A DNA stretch of 64,000 nt from Arenicola marina (GCA_964019135.1 OZ025248.1:10733574-10797573); one strand, 5' to 3'. Shown: positions 45,828-59,975, counted from the first letter of the stretch. Program-made: numbers and translations. The notes: a model not told the origin generated them from the sequence alone.

Positions 45828-48470
45828 CTGTATTTAATGCATTGAAGGGGTGAGCTTCTCTGGCTGTGTGTTTGGTGGAGTATCCAGCCAGTTGTGGTAT
45901 TTGGTTAGCTGTCCAAATACTCGTACAGCAAGCGCGTGAGGCTGGTATTGTAAAAGGCGGTCTGTCTGGGATAATGTGGGGAAAACGAGCCTGATTTGGA
46001 GCTTACAACTCGTCGATAATCTGTGACTCACTTGCCTCCATGTGACTCATTGGAATAATAGTGATTCACCCTATTTCCCGGGGGAAGTAGTTGTGGTTAT
46101 GTGGATGAAATAGCACCCAGGAGAAAATATTGATTTATCTTCCAAGAGGGAAAAAATACGCTCTAAAACAAACACACGCCCCAGGTAATAGCAGCTATTG
46201 AAATTCAATTTCGCCTCCGGCCTTAGCCATCGGGTGTGCCCTATCTAGTTATATAGTACAAGGCCGGTATGACAAATCGCTGGCAGATTGTGACCTAGAT
46301 GTGTCACTCCCCCGGACTCTGTATCCGCTCCCTCCGCGATACGTATCTGTACACCAAGCAACGTTGTTCATGTTGAGGTTTGGAGCGAGAGTTTCTAGTC
46401 CGGCGACTAGACACTTCTGACCTGCCACATAATGCACGGGGCATTGACTTTGATGGCTATTAATGCCTTTGGTTTCACCATGGTTCGTTGGGTTGCTCTG
46501 AGCTGTCTGTGCGACTCGCTACATGGCCCACTGACGGCATGGCCGCCGCTATACTCGCCGTTAGCGGTCCCTAGAGTACACTGGCCTACACTTGTTTCAC
46601 ATCCCCGGCTGTTGTAGCGCTGCTTAATTTTCAGGCCCCGCCTGCGACAAGCTGAATGCTTCGTCGGGTTCGAATCCCCATATTTAATGGCGTATGAAAG
46701 CCTGAATGGCTATGCCTCGTATTGACAATTACGATTGACCTTTGAGACTTATGCTTCTTACCCAATCACTCATATTCTCTCGACTGTGTTTAAATAACAG
46801 GAAACCCACTCTTCCTGCCACCATTTTGCGTCCGGATGCCCCACTTCTATGCATCATAGACCGAACCCGACCAACCGGTCGCCTATTATTAAGCTATCCG
46901 TATACATACTCCGGCTCGAGGCACCGATGTTCTATTTAGGACATCAGCCCCCTAAACCCCTCACCAATGGTATATTAGTGTGCGCCTGGCCCTCACCGCT
47001 CCACCACGTGGGTGGTAATGGCGCCCATAGCCTTGGCCTTCTCCTCCTCCTCTGTGGTCCATCATACACACCCGGTCCAGTCAAGTCCAGTCAGTCAGTC
47101 AGTCATAGCCATCGCCAGCCGAGGATCCCTGACAGCCATCATGCCGCGATGCTGGCTGGCTGGCTCTATTATTAACTGGCAGAGGTCAGCTGGTATCGAC
47201 TGCCACAGTATCGACTGCGGGCTTAACGCGTACAGGGGTCATGCATATAGTGCCCATCCATATGTATCTCCTCCCATCATAACAACGATTGATTGGAAAT
47301 GTTATGTGTGGCCAGCGGTAGTTTATTGCATCTAAAGTTTACACCACTGCGGGTCATATGGGGAACGATCTCTGCCATGATTCATTGAGACAGGCGTATG
47401 GTGAAAGTATCAGGGTCACTCGCGTGCCAAAGGCCTCTGTGAATGCAACCCGCGGCGGTAATGTATTCCCTCACGCGAACTTCAAATCCAGCCCCCCGTG
47501 TCAGGTGCAATGATTTTAATTAACACGAGATAGAGTGACCGCTGTAAGGGAATGTACATACCATGTATAAGGTAATCAGAGAAAGGCAACGGAACCAATT
47601 CTTATGCAAATGTGATTGATTTATTACAATCCGTAACCCCTTTGTGTTGTATGGAGCGGAGGGCCAACCTCTAATACGACGTATAATGATACGATGAAGT
47701 TGGCGCCGTCTCGTATCCCTTGACGCTGTGTGGGCATCTTGAAGCTTTACTATTAAACGCACACAAAATCCTCAACCCAACCAGGCGTGTGTCATTGAAT
47801 TGATCTAGATCAAAGCACAACCGCCGACATGGGCTCAGCTCAGATTGCGTTGTTGACCTACCCAGATCAACAAGCAATTGTGTTTTTTTTTTTTTTTACT
47901 TTTTCGCGGTGAGGTTACAATTATACGGTCCTCGATTAAATAGTTCATCAAAAACTATTCAGATCAAACGTGACCCCTGAAGAGGTGGCTCAATCCACTC
48001 GTAAACTGCATGCGAATTAGCCAGTGCTGTGATTGTAGGCTGTGGCTTCAAATAGTAAAGCCAATATGGTGAGGAATTGTTATAGGTATGCTAATGAATG
48101 CATTGAAGTGGTGTATAAGTTCGTCTATAAAATATTGTCTTCGAAACTTTCTGGCTGTGTATACTTTATCATATCTACCTTTATCTTAGAAGACAAACCA
48201 CTGCTGCATTGTTCGAATTCTGATGACGTTGTACACACGAATGCCATAACTTTCCACATAATATAGCAAAAAATGCAATTAACGACCTCCCATTCTGATT
48301 ATGGCACATTAGACAGTTATGTTATTGTAATAAGTAACCTAAATACATCATTCCATTGAGACTATTTTTGTCAGTTCTGTATTGCTATATGACCAGTGTT
48401 AGATACCATGTCAAATGCTGTTTAACGAGCGGCATGTCGTAAAGACTAATTCTGACTCGGTGTCCGACTC

Positions 48471-48566
48471 CGTGGCTGTGGCCCGTGACAGCCGCGCTGG
48501 CCGAGTTCGTGGCTGTGACCCGTGACAGCCCCGTTGGCCGAGTTCGTGGCTGTGACCCGTGACAGC
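48471..48566 (+). repeat. 37-bp tandem repeat, about 2.5 copies
   Basis: CGTGGCTGTGRCCCGTGACA followed by GCCSCGYTGGCCGAGTT is repeated with few changes, and a partial third copy ends at GACAGCAC. It lies within filamin intron 1. Confidence 0.75.
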
Positions 48567-51500
48567 ACAATGCGACGTATTGACGGGACCCCGGACAGGG
48601 AGGGAGGTCACCTGTGCTCCACTAGGCTGTAGCCAGTCCTCATCGCCTCTTGTTCCTCTTAACTCATCTGTCTTGACCTTTCGAACTCGGTCGTGGCGCG
48701 ATTGACATCACGATAGTCGCCGAGGCCTTCGTGGCTGTTAACGGTTCGTTATGCGTTTCTGTATTGTTCATGCCGTGGCAGATTTCTGTTACGGCCGCCA
48801 TGCTGGTCGCCAGTGGTGAATGCGAATGTGGAACGTTCGTCTGTGGTCCACTCGCCTGCATTGTTTCTCTTAATATGTCAAGTGCTGATCTTATGATGGA
48901 CAAAGCCCATCTCCAGTAGCTCAGGTGGTAGCCCACCTAGCTTTGCCACCAACCACTATCGAAGGAGTCGCGGCGGTGTGGAGCAAGAAGAGTGCCACAA
49001 CATTTACTTTTACTTGCAATTATGTACAATTTAAACACAGTTACTTGCTGTTACAGTGATGCTTACCATTGAGCCATCATTACGGAATGGGGTTGGCATT
49101 TTATGAGCGGCTGTCACACCCTAATATTGAGCCGCAGGAGGGTCGTTATCATACCGTATACCCGAACCCTCCACTGATCGTTATTATGATAATGTGGGGC
49201 CGCCGTCATGACTTCCATCAGAAGCTTTTCATCCCATATGTCGGGCAAAGGTAAAGCAGAGAATAACAACATGACAAGGCATAGTTTCTTCAATTCGAAG
49301 CGTGTCGAAATGTTTGCTGAGTCAGCTGTTTATCTTCCTCAGCTTGACATTCCTGTTGAGTAAGCCTGCAAGACCGTCGGTAGCGGGTTTCTGGGGTGGT
49401 GGGCAGACGCTCTTATTCATAGGTATATCCGCCTGCAACGGCTGGAGGGGAGGGAAAAGGGTGTAGGAGTGGGGGGGTGGGGGGGGGGGTAGTCATTTGG
49501 TAGAGGCGGGCGTTTCAGGACGCGTCGTTGCCGATCCCACCTGCCCAGGTACAGCCTGCCTTCTCCCGTTAACTCAGAGCTGTATCGTATCATCTGCCAA
49601 TCTCCTGCCTCACCCCCTATCTCGACTTCTTCTTACAGCTTCCCTCTCTCCCTCCGCCCGTACATCTATCCCCGGCTCTCCAGTCACTCTTTCCCCGCCC
49701 CTCCCCCTGCCGCCGCCATCCCCACCACTTTCTGGATAGGCCGGCTGTTCGTTCGTATGCTGAGTAAACAGCGGCGAGGGGCAGGAATTTAGTCGTTTCC
49801 ATGGTGATACCCTCCCGAAAGCCACTGGGGATGAGCTTGGCTGCTTCTACCACCGTCCATCCCTCGGTCTGTTCTCCTGTCTGTCTACCAAGGTGTGAGC
49901 CCTGTATCCCGTGGGGCCAGCCGGTGATGGGGAGGGAAGGATGCAGGGAGGGTGTGAGGGGAGGGGGGGGGAGGGGGGGAGGGGGCTAGAAGACTCCGGT
50001 AGTTTTACATGTGGTGAGAAAGGGCCTGGGTTTGTGGGATGATCCCACGGACTTGGGCCCTAGTTTCTGTCTATATGCGATGTACACGCTGTTATCGCAA
50101 TGCGCTACCAGAAGATTGACTAATATGCTGGAGTTAACTGAAGTGGATTATATTGGCATATTTACCCATTGTCAAACTGCTCTGGAATGATTTGTTAGGG
50201 GCGATTGGGAGGGTTGGGGTGTTGATAAATTTTATCTTGTGACTCATTTGAGTAATTTAAGCCGAGGAAGGAATTCAGATTCTTGAGCTGCTTTTCTGTG
50301 TGAAATGAGACGAGAACGCTCGTATGTCGTGGGTGTAACTAATACAAACACGTGTCCATGGTGATGACGTTTGCATGGTTTCCCCGCTCCCAACGAACTG
50401 GGCGGAACCTTGTCACACAACAGAGCGGACGTGTTGGCCCATTCAAAACATGGAAGGTGGGGGGGGGGGGGGGGTGGAGATGCATATATATATTTTCCGG
50501 CTGCATTAGTGTTGCGTATTTTAACTGGATTTTAAAGACTAAAAATGAGTTGCTTGATTGCCTTAATGTGGCTTGGTACAGCCAGATAGGCCCAATAATG
50601 GGTGATCGTAAAAGATAGGCATATTTGGGTGACCAAGCGCTCTATACAAATGATACAGTTATTAAGCCATAATTCCCTGCCAAGTACTGGCTATATTTCA
50701 TCGGAATAGTATAATGCTATGATTATGTGGTAATCGGGTTGTAATTATGGAAGGAATACCGCTGTATGCGGGTAACTGCTGCTTAGAGGCCTAACCGAGG
50801 GCCCGCTAAATGCAGGTGGTTTGCACGTCAGTCTGTGCTGTATATATATAGGCGATCGGGTTATAGAGTGATAACGGGCGGTCCAGGCACCTGGATGATA
50901 GATCAGAGAAGCTCGCACCCCCTCCCCCCTCCCCGAGAGAAGCCCAACCAGTCCTCCAAAGCGGAGAAGAAGTACAAAGAAATGGGACTTGGGTCTCTAA
51001 TGTATAACAGTTTAGGTTTCACGAATTTGTTGGGTAAGTGTTCTGGTGTCCTGTTCGCGCCTGTGCCTGGGTTTTCCCTGGTCCGCCGCGGTGGTGGCTG
51101 TGGTGTTATATATTAGCCGTGTGCATGGATAGAGTTTAATGGGCCCAAGGGAGTGGATTTTCTGATGGATGATGTCTGTGTAGGCTGTTAATGGGGAGCA
51201 AGGCGAGCCACATCGGGCTGTAAACGTCTCCCTCTTGCCGCTATCTTGCCGCCCTGCTGCATGGTGTGAGGGGTTTACGGACGTTTCTGTTGAGATTTGA
51301 GTAGACATTGAATGACGAATGTAGGTTAGACCGTGTCTCTTTTTGACATGGGGGTTGGGATTGGGGGTGGTGGTGGGGAGGGGTGGGTAGTGGTTGGCGG
51401 CTTAAACGGGGAACGAAGAGAGGACTGCTTACCAAGCAGCACATCTTACGTCTGCCGCCTACAGGAATAGTTAAGGATCGAGGCTGTCGATACTTACCGC

Positions 51501-52297
51501 CTTTTGTTGTATACTTAAGGCATCGGGAAATGGAAGGAACCATTGCTTTTTGTTTTTTATTTACTGCAAGATTATCACCAGAAGAGTATTTATTGGTATT
51601 GGCTCTCACCAGCTCACCGGGAAGAAATGTAACGGGTATCGCTGTCCTGCACACCCTAAGCCTTAAATGTACAACAAACGCGACTGCATAATATCAATAG
51701 ACACCCTTTGGAAACCTGGCATGAGCGACATAATCTGGGGCGTATCAGAGCTTTTATTACTTGGCACCCTGCACGTTAGACCGGTAAATGAACTAAACCC
51801 CAGGGTGTAAACAAACTATTAATTAATTACTCTTGCGCAAACAGGCATGTGATATTCTGTCCGGTGAAATGAACTAAAAACGCGCATTTACACGTAGGGA
51901 CTAATGAGAGACTCGCGGCCCAGGTAACGCGTGTGTCACTGATTGAGGTAGGTAGTATATATATATTCTGGGACTTTCTCCACATCTGGTTAGCGAAACA
52001 CATTTCCGTCCATTATGTGTACCCTACCCATGGCACTAAGCCGCCCCACCCCCCGCCCCCTCGTGCACCCCTTGATTTGAGGCTGGCTGTACGCGGTGGG
52101 GTGGGGTGGGGGGGGGGGGGGGCAGGGTTTGAGGCCAATCAACCCATTGGTTGGCGTACACACATTCCGGCCTACCTGGGATGGTTACCCGGGCTGCTCG
52201 GCTCTGACTCCTCTGTGGTCTGGGAGTGGGGTGAGGCGGTGAGCAGGCTGGGTGGGAGGTATGGGTATAAGAGCCATGGACCATGGATATTTATTTA

Positions 52298-52515
52298 ATG
52301 AGCCCAGCCACATACATCGCTTGTGGTACAGATGGCAGGCTGTGGGGTGGGGATATGGGAACTTTGGAGACTCATTTTATGAGCCCAGCTAGATACATCG
52401 GTTGTGGTACAGATAGGAGGCTGTGGGTGGGGGTATGGGAACCCTGGAGACTTTTTTTTAATGAGCCCAGCTAAAAACATCAGCTGTTGTGCAGACCGGG
52501 GGCTGTGGGGGAGGT
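52298..52515 (+). repeat. About 82-bp tandem repeat, three copies
   Basis: Three copies begin near 52298, 52379 and 52460 with ATGAGCCCAGCYA. They contain ACATCR and TTGTGGTACAGAT, then a G-rich part (GGCTGTGGGGTGGGG) and GGGAACYYTGGAGACT. The third copy is more diverged and truncated. Confidence 0.7.
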
Positions 52516-53608
52516 GGAGGTCGGGGGCGGGGGTCGACGCTTATAGCGAACGTTTAAAGCGCAGAGACAGACAGGCTACTGGCATGTTTAGTCGCAATTT
52601 ATGGTTTTATCGTCTCATTAACTAATTGGTTATTCCCGAGAGAGTTTAAGTTGTAGAGGTTCGGTGGTAGTGGGTGGATGGGGAGGCGGGGGTTGGGGTC
52701 GTTGAGAATTAGTTTACATCAAGGTAGGGAACATGCTTGTATGGCGAACCGCTGTTAAACAACAAGCCTTTCATCAACTGGGGTAGGTACGCAACAGACA
52801 CTTAAACGTTATATACGAATATAAAGGCTTCGAAAAGGTATTTTTCATCTTGTGCTGTCAAAACCTGCAGGAGTCGATCTTATTGGACTATCGATCGATG
52901 CTTCTCTGGCTTTTATGTAATATGTTTTATTTTTGAGACTGTTATGGCTACCAAAATCCGTTTTGCTCAGGGCAAAGTTACCGGTTTGGTTTATTCTTTC
53001 TTGTTTTGTCTACAGTCCTTAACAGTTGTAGCATATGGGTTTATAGACCCATATTAACCCTATACCAGTGACTGCACCCCTTCCCCTACCCTCCTCCCGC
53101 GTTGCAGTACACACAAGGCACGTCTCTTTCAGGCTGTGGTCTTGGGATAGTCAATAGTTCACAACAGTCCTGGTATGCTATGTGGCTGATTACTCACACA
53201 CACCCGAGACGTGTGGCGGTGGTGGCGGTGGTGGCGTTTGGGGTCGTAATGTAGTGGCGATGGGCCACCTCATGTCGGGGGTCAATGCAGTGCACCTGGG
53301 GAACGCCGTCTGCAAGCGTTCAGGCCGCCGCCGCCATGGTTACGCTGCCATGGTTACCCGGGCGCCGAGTGCTCAGTGCCGAGTGCCGCGTGCAGCCGTC
53401 GGCGACGGTGGCGGTTACCGATCCAGGCCGAGGTCCGCTTCCTGACCTCCTCCTCCTCCTCCTCTCTCAAGTCTAGTTCTTTTCTGTCTGGGAGGCTTCC
53501 TCTGCTGGCTGGTCCTCCTACTTGCCCGATGGCTGTGTTGGCCGCAGCAGCCGGACGCTGGTGAGGAACGGGACCAAAGCCAGGGAACACGGCGAGTGTA
53601 GGGATGGG

Positions 53609-53700
53609 TAGCCACACTGGGTCAGCTCGCGAGAGGGGTGGGGTGGGGAGCGATTAGCCACACTGGGTCAGCTCGCGAGAGGGGTGGGGTGGGGAGCGAT
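53609..53700 (+). repeat. Perfect 46-bp tandem duplication
   Basis: TAGCCACACTGGGTCAGCTC through to GTGGGGAGCGAT occurs twice head to tail at 53609-53654 and 53655-53700 without a mismatch. This implies a very recent duplication. Confidence 0.85.
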
Positions 53701-56700
53701 GCAAGCCGCGCGCCGGCGTTGAATGAATGAATTGTCTGTTTCGCAAGTAGATGTAAGTGACCTGGGGGTCAAACCCATAGCCGGCCGGACTCAAGTCCGT
53801 CCTCCAGACTGGCCAAGTGGTAGAGTAACGTGCTTGTGTCGTTGTTCGTAACACGGGAGACATACGACGGAAATCCAACCCGTCCCTTGCCGCTTGTAAT
53901 AATATTTCACTGCGATCAATAATATCAGTGCAGTGTGCTGTATCTGTTTTCCCTCCCCCGCCCACACGCCCCCGCACTTTTGTCTTGTGGGACTTTTGAA
54001 CCCTGGGTCACGAGTCAAACACCACGCCCCTTCCGCACCGGCGGTATCTTATATAACACCCCCCCCACCCCCTATCCACCACACCCACGCGAACACCCCC
54101 CAACCAGCAGGTGTCGAAACTATGCCCTGCAAACCTTCCGTTGCGTTAATAGGAAGAATACGACTGTGTATGGGTGATACTACAGTGGATGGCTTGTTCT
54201 CTGCCCGATACTTATCACAAGTGGTCGTTCTGCGCTCTTCATTGCTGGTTTTTAATTTTTGCAACAGGCCGGAAAGTACAGATTCTGATAGCTCGGGCGA
54301 ATATTAGATAAGGACAGTACTACGGAATCGAATTAGCAGGTGGAGTCATTTGGTTTAGAGCACTGGACAACATATTGTGGGCAATGAACGAGGGTTTGAG
54401 GGTTACATAACAAGGCGAAGTACCATTTCCCAGTAGAAGTAAATCAAGCAATTTTGCTTTTTTAAGGTGCAGTCCTGATGGGTCAGTTATTATTTATTCT
54501 TACAGGTGGACGGCCATATTCGCCCCTGGCATTGGGGGTGGGAAAAGGTGTCCGTTATTAATGGCTGGCCATTATTACCATGGGTTCACTGAAATATGTT
54601 CTTTCAATGGCAGATACTTGTCTAACCTCTAACATGTCCTGCGGTCGTGTTATTACCATCATGTGTCTCCCACCAGTAAGATGCTACATGTGCACGCGCC
54701 AACCATTCGAGCAACATTACCATATTTTGCCTGTTATGTGGTGCATATATAGACAGCTGTTTCGATAAAACTGTTTGAGTCTTTGGCACGTGTCGAATGT
54801 TCAGGACCACCAACGATGTCCATGCTAAAGCGCATGCGTCTGCAAATATACCGTCAGTGTCAAGTAAGTCGAATCATTCTAGCATCGGCTAGAGGGATCA
54901 CCCCTTTAGCTGAAGAGGTAGAGTGACTGACTCGAGATCGGGAGATGACTCCTACTCCTGCCGAAGACCAAACCGGCCCCCGCCGTTACATCAATGTAAA
55001 GTAAAAACTTCGAGGAAGCACCATGGGTAAGCTTAGAGGAAGTACACTGGGCGCGCTTTAACGGCAGAGTGCGGTAATTCGGGACAATACGGTAATATTA
55101 TGTACGCATTGTTTTCAATGTTCTCAAATGTAATATTAACCCCCAATCGAGTCCGGGTCTATAGGGCGCAGCGATCACATTTCAGACAAATAAACTTGTA
55201 CGGTGTATCGAATGGCGTGATGGGATGATTATATCCTGTTGGAAGGCATCACATGACGTCGAACGTTTTGGTCCGGCGTCAAAGATATCCCGATTTTTCA
55301 ATCTGATGCGGACAGAAACCGGCCAAGCATAGTGGTGGAGTCATACTGGCAGAACAACCTTCCTCGATGAGGTCAACGCCGTGCCGCCCTGCTATCCACG
55401 CTCCTGCTATCTGATCTGGACCATCCGGCACAGTCAGGAATGGCCAATAGGATGGACGTACATAGCGTCCTTATCCCTTGAAAGTTGGATCCCTGCTGGG
55501 TTATCGCGTCATCTGGTTCCCTGTTAATCTGCCCGATGTCGCAGGCGAGATTCTGGAGAAGGGAATCGTAGATTTGGGGGAGTACGACTATTTTAGCCAT
55601 CGAAATAGTTTCTTCGCCTTGATTAACGATTATGTAGTAGATGTAGTTTCGCGGCCTGCCACGATAGTTATATGATTTATACCTACAGTAAGGGGTATCA
55701 TTATTTATAGACCTCGGTGGGTGAGCGGAGTGGCCCTGTCGCAAGTGGGCTACCCTCTATGCCTCTCCATCCCACCCCCTCCTAAGTATCTCTAATAGCC
55801 CACGTGGCCTACGTCCCGTGTGGGTGGCTGGGGGCTGTTGATGGCTCCCGGTTCGCCGCCGTCTTGACATCCCACCCACCGTCTGCAGCGCATCACAGAA
55901 CTACTGGCTGACGAGCGATCTCCATCTTAGCAGAACCATCTGTAATATGTTTCGCCTGTTGCTTGAATTTCGATTTGGATGCGAATCCACGTCAATGCTC
56001 TGGTGGCCTGGTGTTTGAGTGATCTGCCAGGCCAGCCATCGTGGTGGGGTTCGCGCCCCGTCGCGCCAGTGCCTTTGGTTGTGTAGGTTAAAGGACCCAT
56101 GTCCGCCTTCGAAAAGGCTCCTATTTCACCAAGCGAAGGAATGATATTAAGGATGGAGCTGGGGCGCTGGAGGAGGCATTCACCAAAATATCGGCACACT
56201 ATGGTTTGGGCATTAACCCCACCTTGCCCCCTCCCCCCCCCCCCCCCCCCGTCTCATCCTCTTCTCTCCTCACTGCCGCCAGGCAGCCCACCATCGCACG
56301 GAGTTCGGCTTCGCGTGCTTCGACCTTGAACTTTGTAGTTACTCTCGGCGACTGGGGCTTTCGCCAGGTTTTATAGGCCACAGCGTTGTGCTCGCTCCAG
56401 TTTTTATCTCTCGCAAGATGTTGTTGAGGCTCACAATATGGTTGCGTGTCTGCCTACCCCGACAAAGTTCATCTTCGCGAGTCACGATGTATTGATCTGT
56501 ACCTAGCGTGCGGCAGCCATAGCCTCGGGTCTTACGGCGGAGATGACCCAGAAGTTCCGTTGGCCTCCGCAAGCTGCTGTTCACCTCATTTTTGCCAATA
56601 TAATGAAATTATACGTCCGCTGAGTCACAAATAGTCCCCTGTGTTTTTGTTCATCGACTCCTCTGTATGATTACGGAAATTCGACTGTGAACGGCAGGGT

Positions 56701-58689
56701 CGTAAGACACGTAAGGTGGCGTCTATGCTTTGTAAACATAAAATACATCACGAAAGGTCACCATTAGCACCCCCTCACTGATTGATATTCAATGGGGGGG
56801 TTGGGGTGGGGGCATCTTCGCTCCGACCCCCCCCCCCCCCCAAGGTGACACCGCGGTGAGGAACGTGTGCATTTACCCATAAAATTCATAATAAACTTAG
56901 TCACAAACCGTTCATTTTTTAAACAGGATTTGTTTTTATCCCATGTTTGGCCCCACCCTTCTCTTGAGAGCAGGGAGGCTTGAGGTTTTGCTCGTTTGCA
57001 TGGTTTCGGGGATGACAGGAATGTATTACTGCGCGCTAGGAGACCAGTGGAATGGCATAGCGACGAAGGAGAACTGGCACTTTATTTACACTTAAACGCC
57101 AGCGGCAGCCTCATTTCGAAGACAAAGCCTCTCATTGTGTGCGCCAGCTGCTGGAACCAATGACTTCACTTTATTAGTGCCTCTCTCGCAACAGCGAAAC
57201 CTAATCGCCGGGCGGCCAAGAAAAAACGGCTTTAATTTCTTAAAAGGAGTAGCGCGCAAAACTACTGATTGCCTAAGTTACAAGGTTTTTTTCTTTATTC
57301 TTAAAGAATGTGACTAAGAATTGTTGTACTCATTTACCGCTATGACTATCGGGGAGATATTTGAGGGGGCGTACCCCGCCTTACCCCGCCTCGTATATTG
57401 ACACTCAGTCTGGAGTGGCCTTCACGTAACCTGTGAGAGAGGAGAAGTAGTTAGGGCGTTAAGGGTTCGGCTGGCTGCCTGGTGGTAGGCCTATGTCAGT
57501 GGGTTGGGTGATACAGCTAGAACTATGGGCTGAGATAGAGGATTCCCACCAGCCACTGCCGACCAAGGCAGGTAAAGTACTCGTGCTACATATTAAAGAT
57601 CATATATGACAATTAGATGCGGCAGTGACGTCACTGGGTCGGTACTATAGGCGGATCCCGGGGGCGGATCCCGGGGGCGGATCCACGATTTGTGGAATGA
57701 GGGGGGCACAGCAGTCTAAAGTTACACCTTAGTCTGTGTCAAGACCCCGAACAGGTGTACCAGGCCAAGAGCTTCGCTTCCGATATCAAGAGTCCAATAG
57801 TGGGCTATCAATATTAACAATAGGTCCAGCAAACGACCATATGATTAATGATATCGTGGCCCCCGGAGCAACACTACTTCTTCATCAAGCGAAAATATCA
57901 ACGTCACTTCCTCGCAGCCGCAGGCCTAAACTGGGGTGTCTGCTTCAATCCACTTAGTGCTGCTATACATTAGATATTTATATACTTTCTTTATATATAT
58001 ATTATACATTTACATGTCGTTGACACTCGCTCACTCACGTGCAGTCCACGTTGTGAGGTATTACCTATAAGTGTACTACCGCTGTACATGGTGCACTAGC
58101 CCAGTGTATCGGTCCAGTTATTTGATAGCGGTCTGGTCGTCTACTGTCTGGCCAGCACATGGCGGTTGCTTGGCCCCGCCCCCCGCCCCCCCACCACCCT
58201 AGCCCCAGCTCCACATCTCGTACACACCGCTAGTAACACCGCTGTTTGTTGGCGGGCGACCGCAGCCGCCGCCGCCTCCGGCAGCACAGCAAACATTTGT
58301 CCGACCTTCATTCTACACCAACTTGTCGCGCTAAGTTACATTCACTACTCCCCTCGAGGTCTCTAGCGCGACTGGCTGGTGCCCGGCGCACGAGGCTCCC
58401 GTAGTGGTAATCGAGCTCACTGACACGTCAATCAAATGCGTGGGCGGGGCTTGGTCGCGACATGTCAGTGAATGCGTCCAAAGGCTGCTTTCTTGTGAAG
58501 GAATGTATGGAAAGACTAATATGTCAAAATATATGAATTTTCGTCGCCAAAACCAACGTGTTTTTACTTTTTGCAGTGCGCTTCGAATGTGTCAGTGCGG
58601 TGCTGTAAGGCAATGTTTAATAGTGTAATACCAATTAAATAAATAAATAAGAAATGTTTGGGACACTGACGTTGACACAAATCTGTGTC

Positions 58690-58768
58690 AAACTTAATAT
58701 TTTATTTGCCTCGTTAAATCAAATGTCTGTGTCAAAGTTTAAAATAAAATTTGCCTCGTTATTAACGA
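58690..58768 (+). repeat. Short tandem duplication of about 42 bp
   Basis: TCTGTGTCAAA, then AAAATAAAATTTGCCTCGTT in one copy and AATATTTTATTTGCCTCGTT in the other, recur about 42 bp apart. It lies near the end of filamin intron 1. Confidence 0.5.
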
Positions 58769-59264
58769 TCCACCTTGTATTCAGTCCCATACAGTAAACT
58801 TTCATCTTCATAATCGAGTATGGATTTCAGTGCCCATATAATCGAATGTAATCTAATGTACCAAAGCTTGTACAATGAAGATTAGTGACGGAACAATGTT
58901 ATGTTTGCCAAACGTACATGAGGACAAATAAATGTATAATAATATAGTGACGCGAAAATTTAGTTCTATTAAACGTAGAAGTAGGTTATCTACATTTTGT
59001 TTTAAGTGTAAAAAGCAAATGGGGCTGCCTGTTGACTGTATTAATCAGAACTGCATTTACCATGTGCATGCAAAATATATATTGGAATAGCAAGTTTATA
59101 ACAGTCTTTGTGCATATGTTTCTTTCGTGTTTTACTAAATACGAAGTCAAAAATTAAATTAAAGCGAGGAAAACTCCTGTCTATGTTTATTACAAAGATG
59201 ATACCACCGTCTTTGACTACATTATGAACACTGGCTGATGTTCCTCTTTTTCCTCCCCGTACAG

Positions 59265-59516
59265 ACAGTACAGACATCGTGGACCACAAGCTGAAGCTGA
59301 TCCTGGGTCTGATATGGACGCTCATCCTGCACTACTCCATCTCCATGCCCATGTGGGATGGCGAAGAGGACGCGCCGGACAAGCCCGACATGACCCCCAA
59401 GCAGCGGCTGCTGGGCTGGATCAACAACAAGATCCCCGACAAACCCGTCCACAACTTCACCACGGACTGGAACGACGGCACCGCCATCGGCGCCCTGGTC
59501 GACTCCATTGCCCCTG
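59265..59516 (+). CDS. FLN: Filamin exon 2: end of CH1, linker and start of CH2
   Basis: The acceptor ccccgtacag gives an incoming phase 1 (G plus AC gives Asp). The donor is CCT G|gtgagc, phase 1. The exon encodes [20 protein letters not shown], then the invariant HYSISMPMW actin-binding segment, an acidic linker ([11 protein letters not shown]), [15 protein letters not shown] and [22 protein letters not shown], the first half of CH2. Similarity to vertebrate filamins is very high through the actin-binding helix. No internal repeat is present, and the donor is not followed by an array. Confidence 0.97.
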
Positions 59517-59975
59517 GTGAGCACGCCGGGCCACCGGAACCGGAAGTAGTTGTAGTCTGCTGGTCATCCGCTAGGGGGCGGGGATCCGGCGCCCCTTGCA
59601 GAACCCTAAGGGGCGCTGTTAGCGTGTCACTGTCCTACCAATGGAAGAGCTGTCATTGTTTTGACCCGCCCCATCCACCTTGCCGTCGGGTTTCGTCAGT
59701 CGGGGGTGTTATAGCCCCCCTCCCCTACCTCCCCCTTATGGATCTTCGTAATCAAGCGACTGAAATATTCATCGTCCTTTGAAGATAATGTGGCTGTTAT
59801 TTAACTGAAATTATTGCTATCTTGCCATTAAAATCAGGGAATTTTGTCACAAAAATTTTGGATATTTTATCTCTGATATTATCTGTTTTTTATCATTGCA
59901 ATTAACTTGGAAGTTGTAGAATACTGATAACGTATGTCACCACTGGACTTCATGGTATATATCTGTGTCGTTTAG
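59517..59975 (+). other. Filamin intron 2, 459 bp
   Basis: The intron runs from gtgagc to gtttag. The first half is C/G-rich and open to 59782 in the exon frame, but the filamin match ends at the donor. The second half is AT-rich with a weak pyrimidine tract before the acceptor. Nothing else was seen. Confidence 0.85.

Larger units (their letters stand above)
35929..59264 (+). other. Filamin intron 1, about 23.3 kb
   Basis: The intron runs from gtaggt to ccgtacag. It is AT-rich to about 38.2 kb, then more mixed, with C or G homopolymers near 38330, 41090, 44420, 49470, 49970, 50460, 52115, 54060, 56240, 56770 and 56830. It holds a 93-bp foldback element at 36275 and several small duplications listed separately. 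T-rich and A-rich runs lie near 47880 and 38165. No nested gene could be supported. A long first intron is common in animal filamin genes and could hold enhancers. Confidence 0.8.

Noticed and set aside
46640..46690. Possible tRNA around GGGTTCGAATCCCC
   Set aside because: Only a B-box-like segment is present. No acceptor, D or anticodon arms could be folded.
49617..49853. Minus-strand frame starting MVEAAKLIPSGFREGITMET
   Set aside because: The first 45 or so codons look protein-like but run into low complexity, and no splice site or family supports it.
55373..55744. 123-codon minus and 65-codon plus frames overlapping
   Set aside because: Both strands look equally plausible and neither has splice signals or known motifs.
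59517..59782. Extension of filamin exon 2 into the following open frame
   Set aside because: Filamin similarity stops exactly at the gtgagc donor and resumes in frame at 59976.
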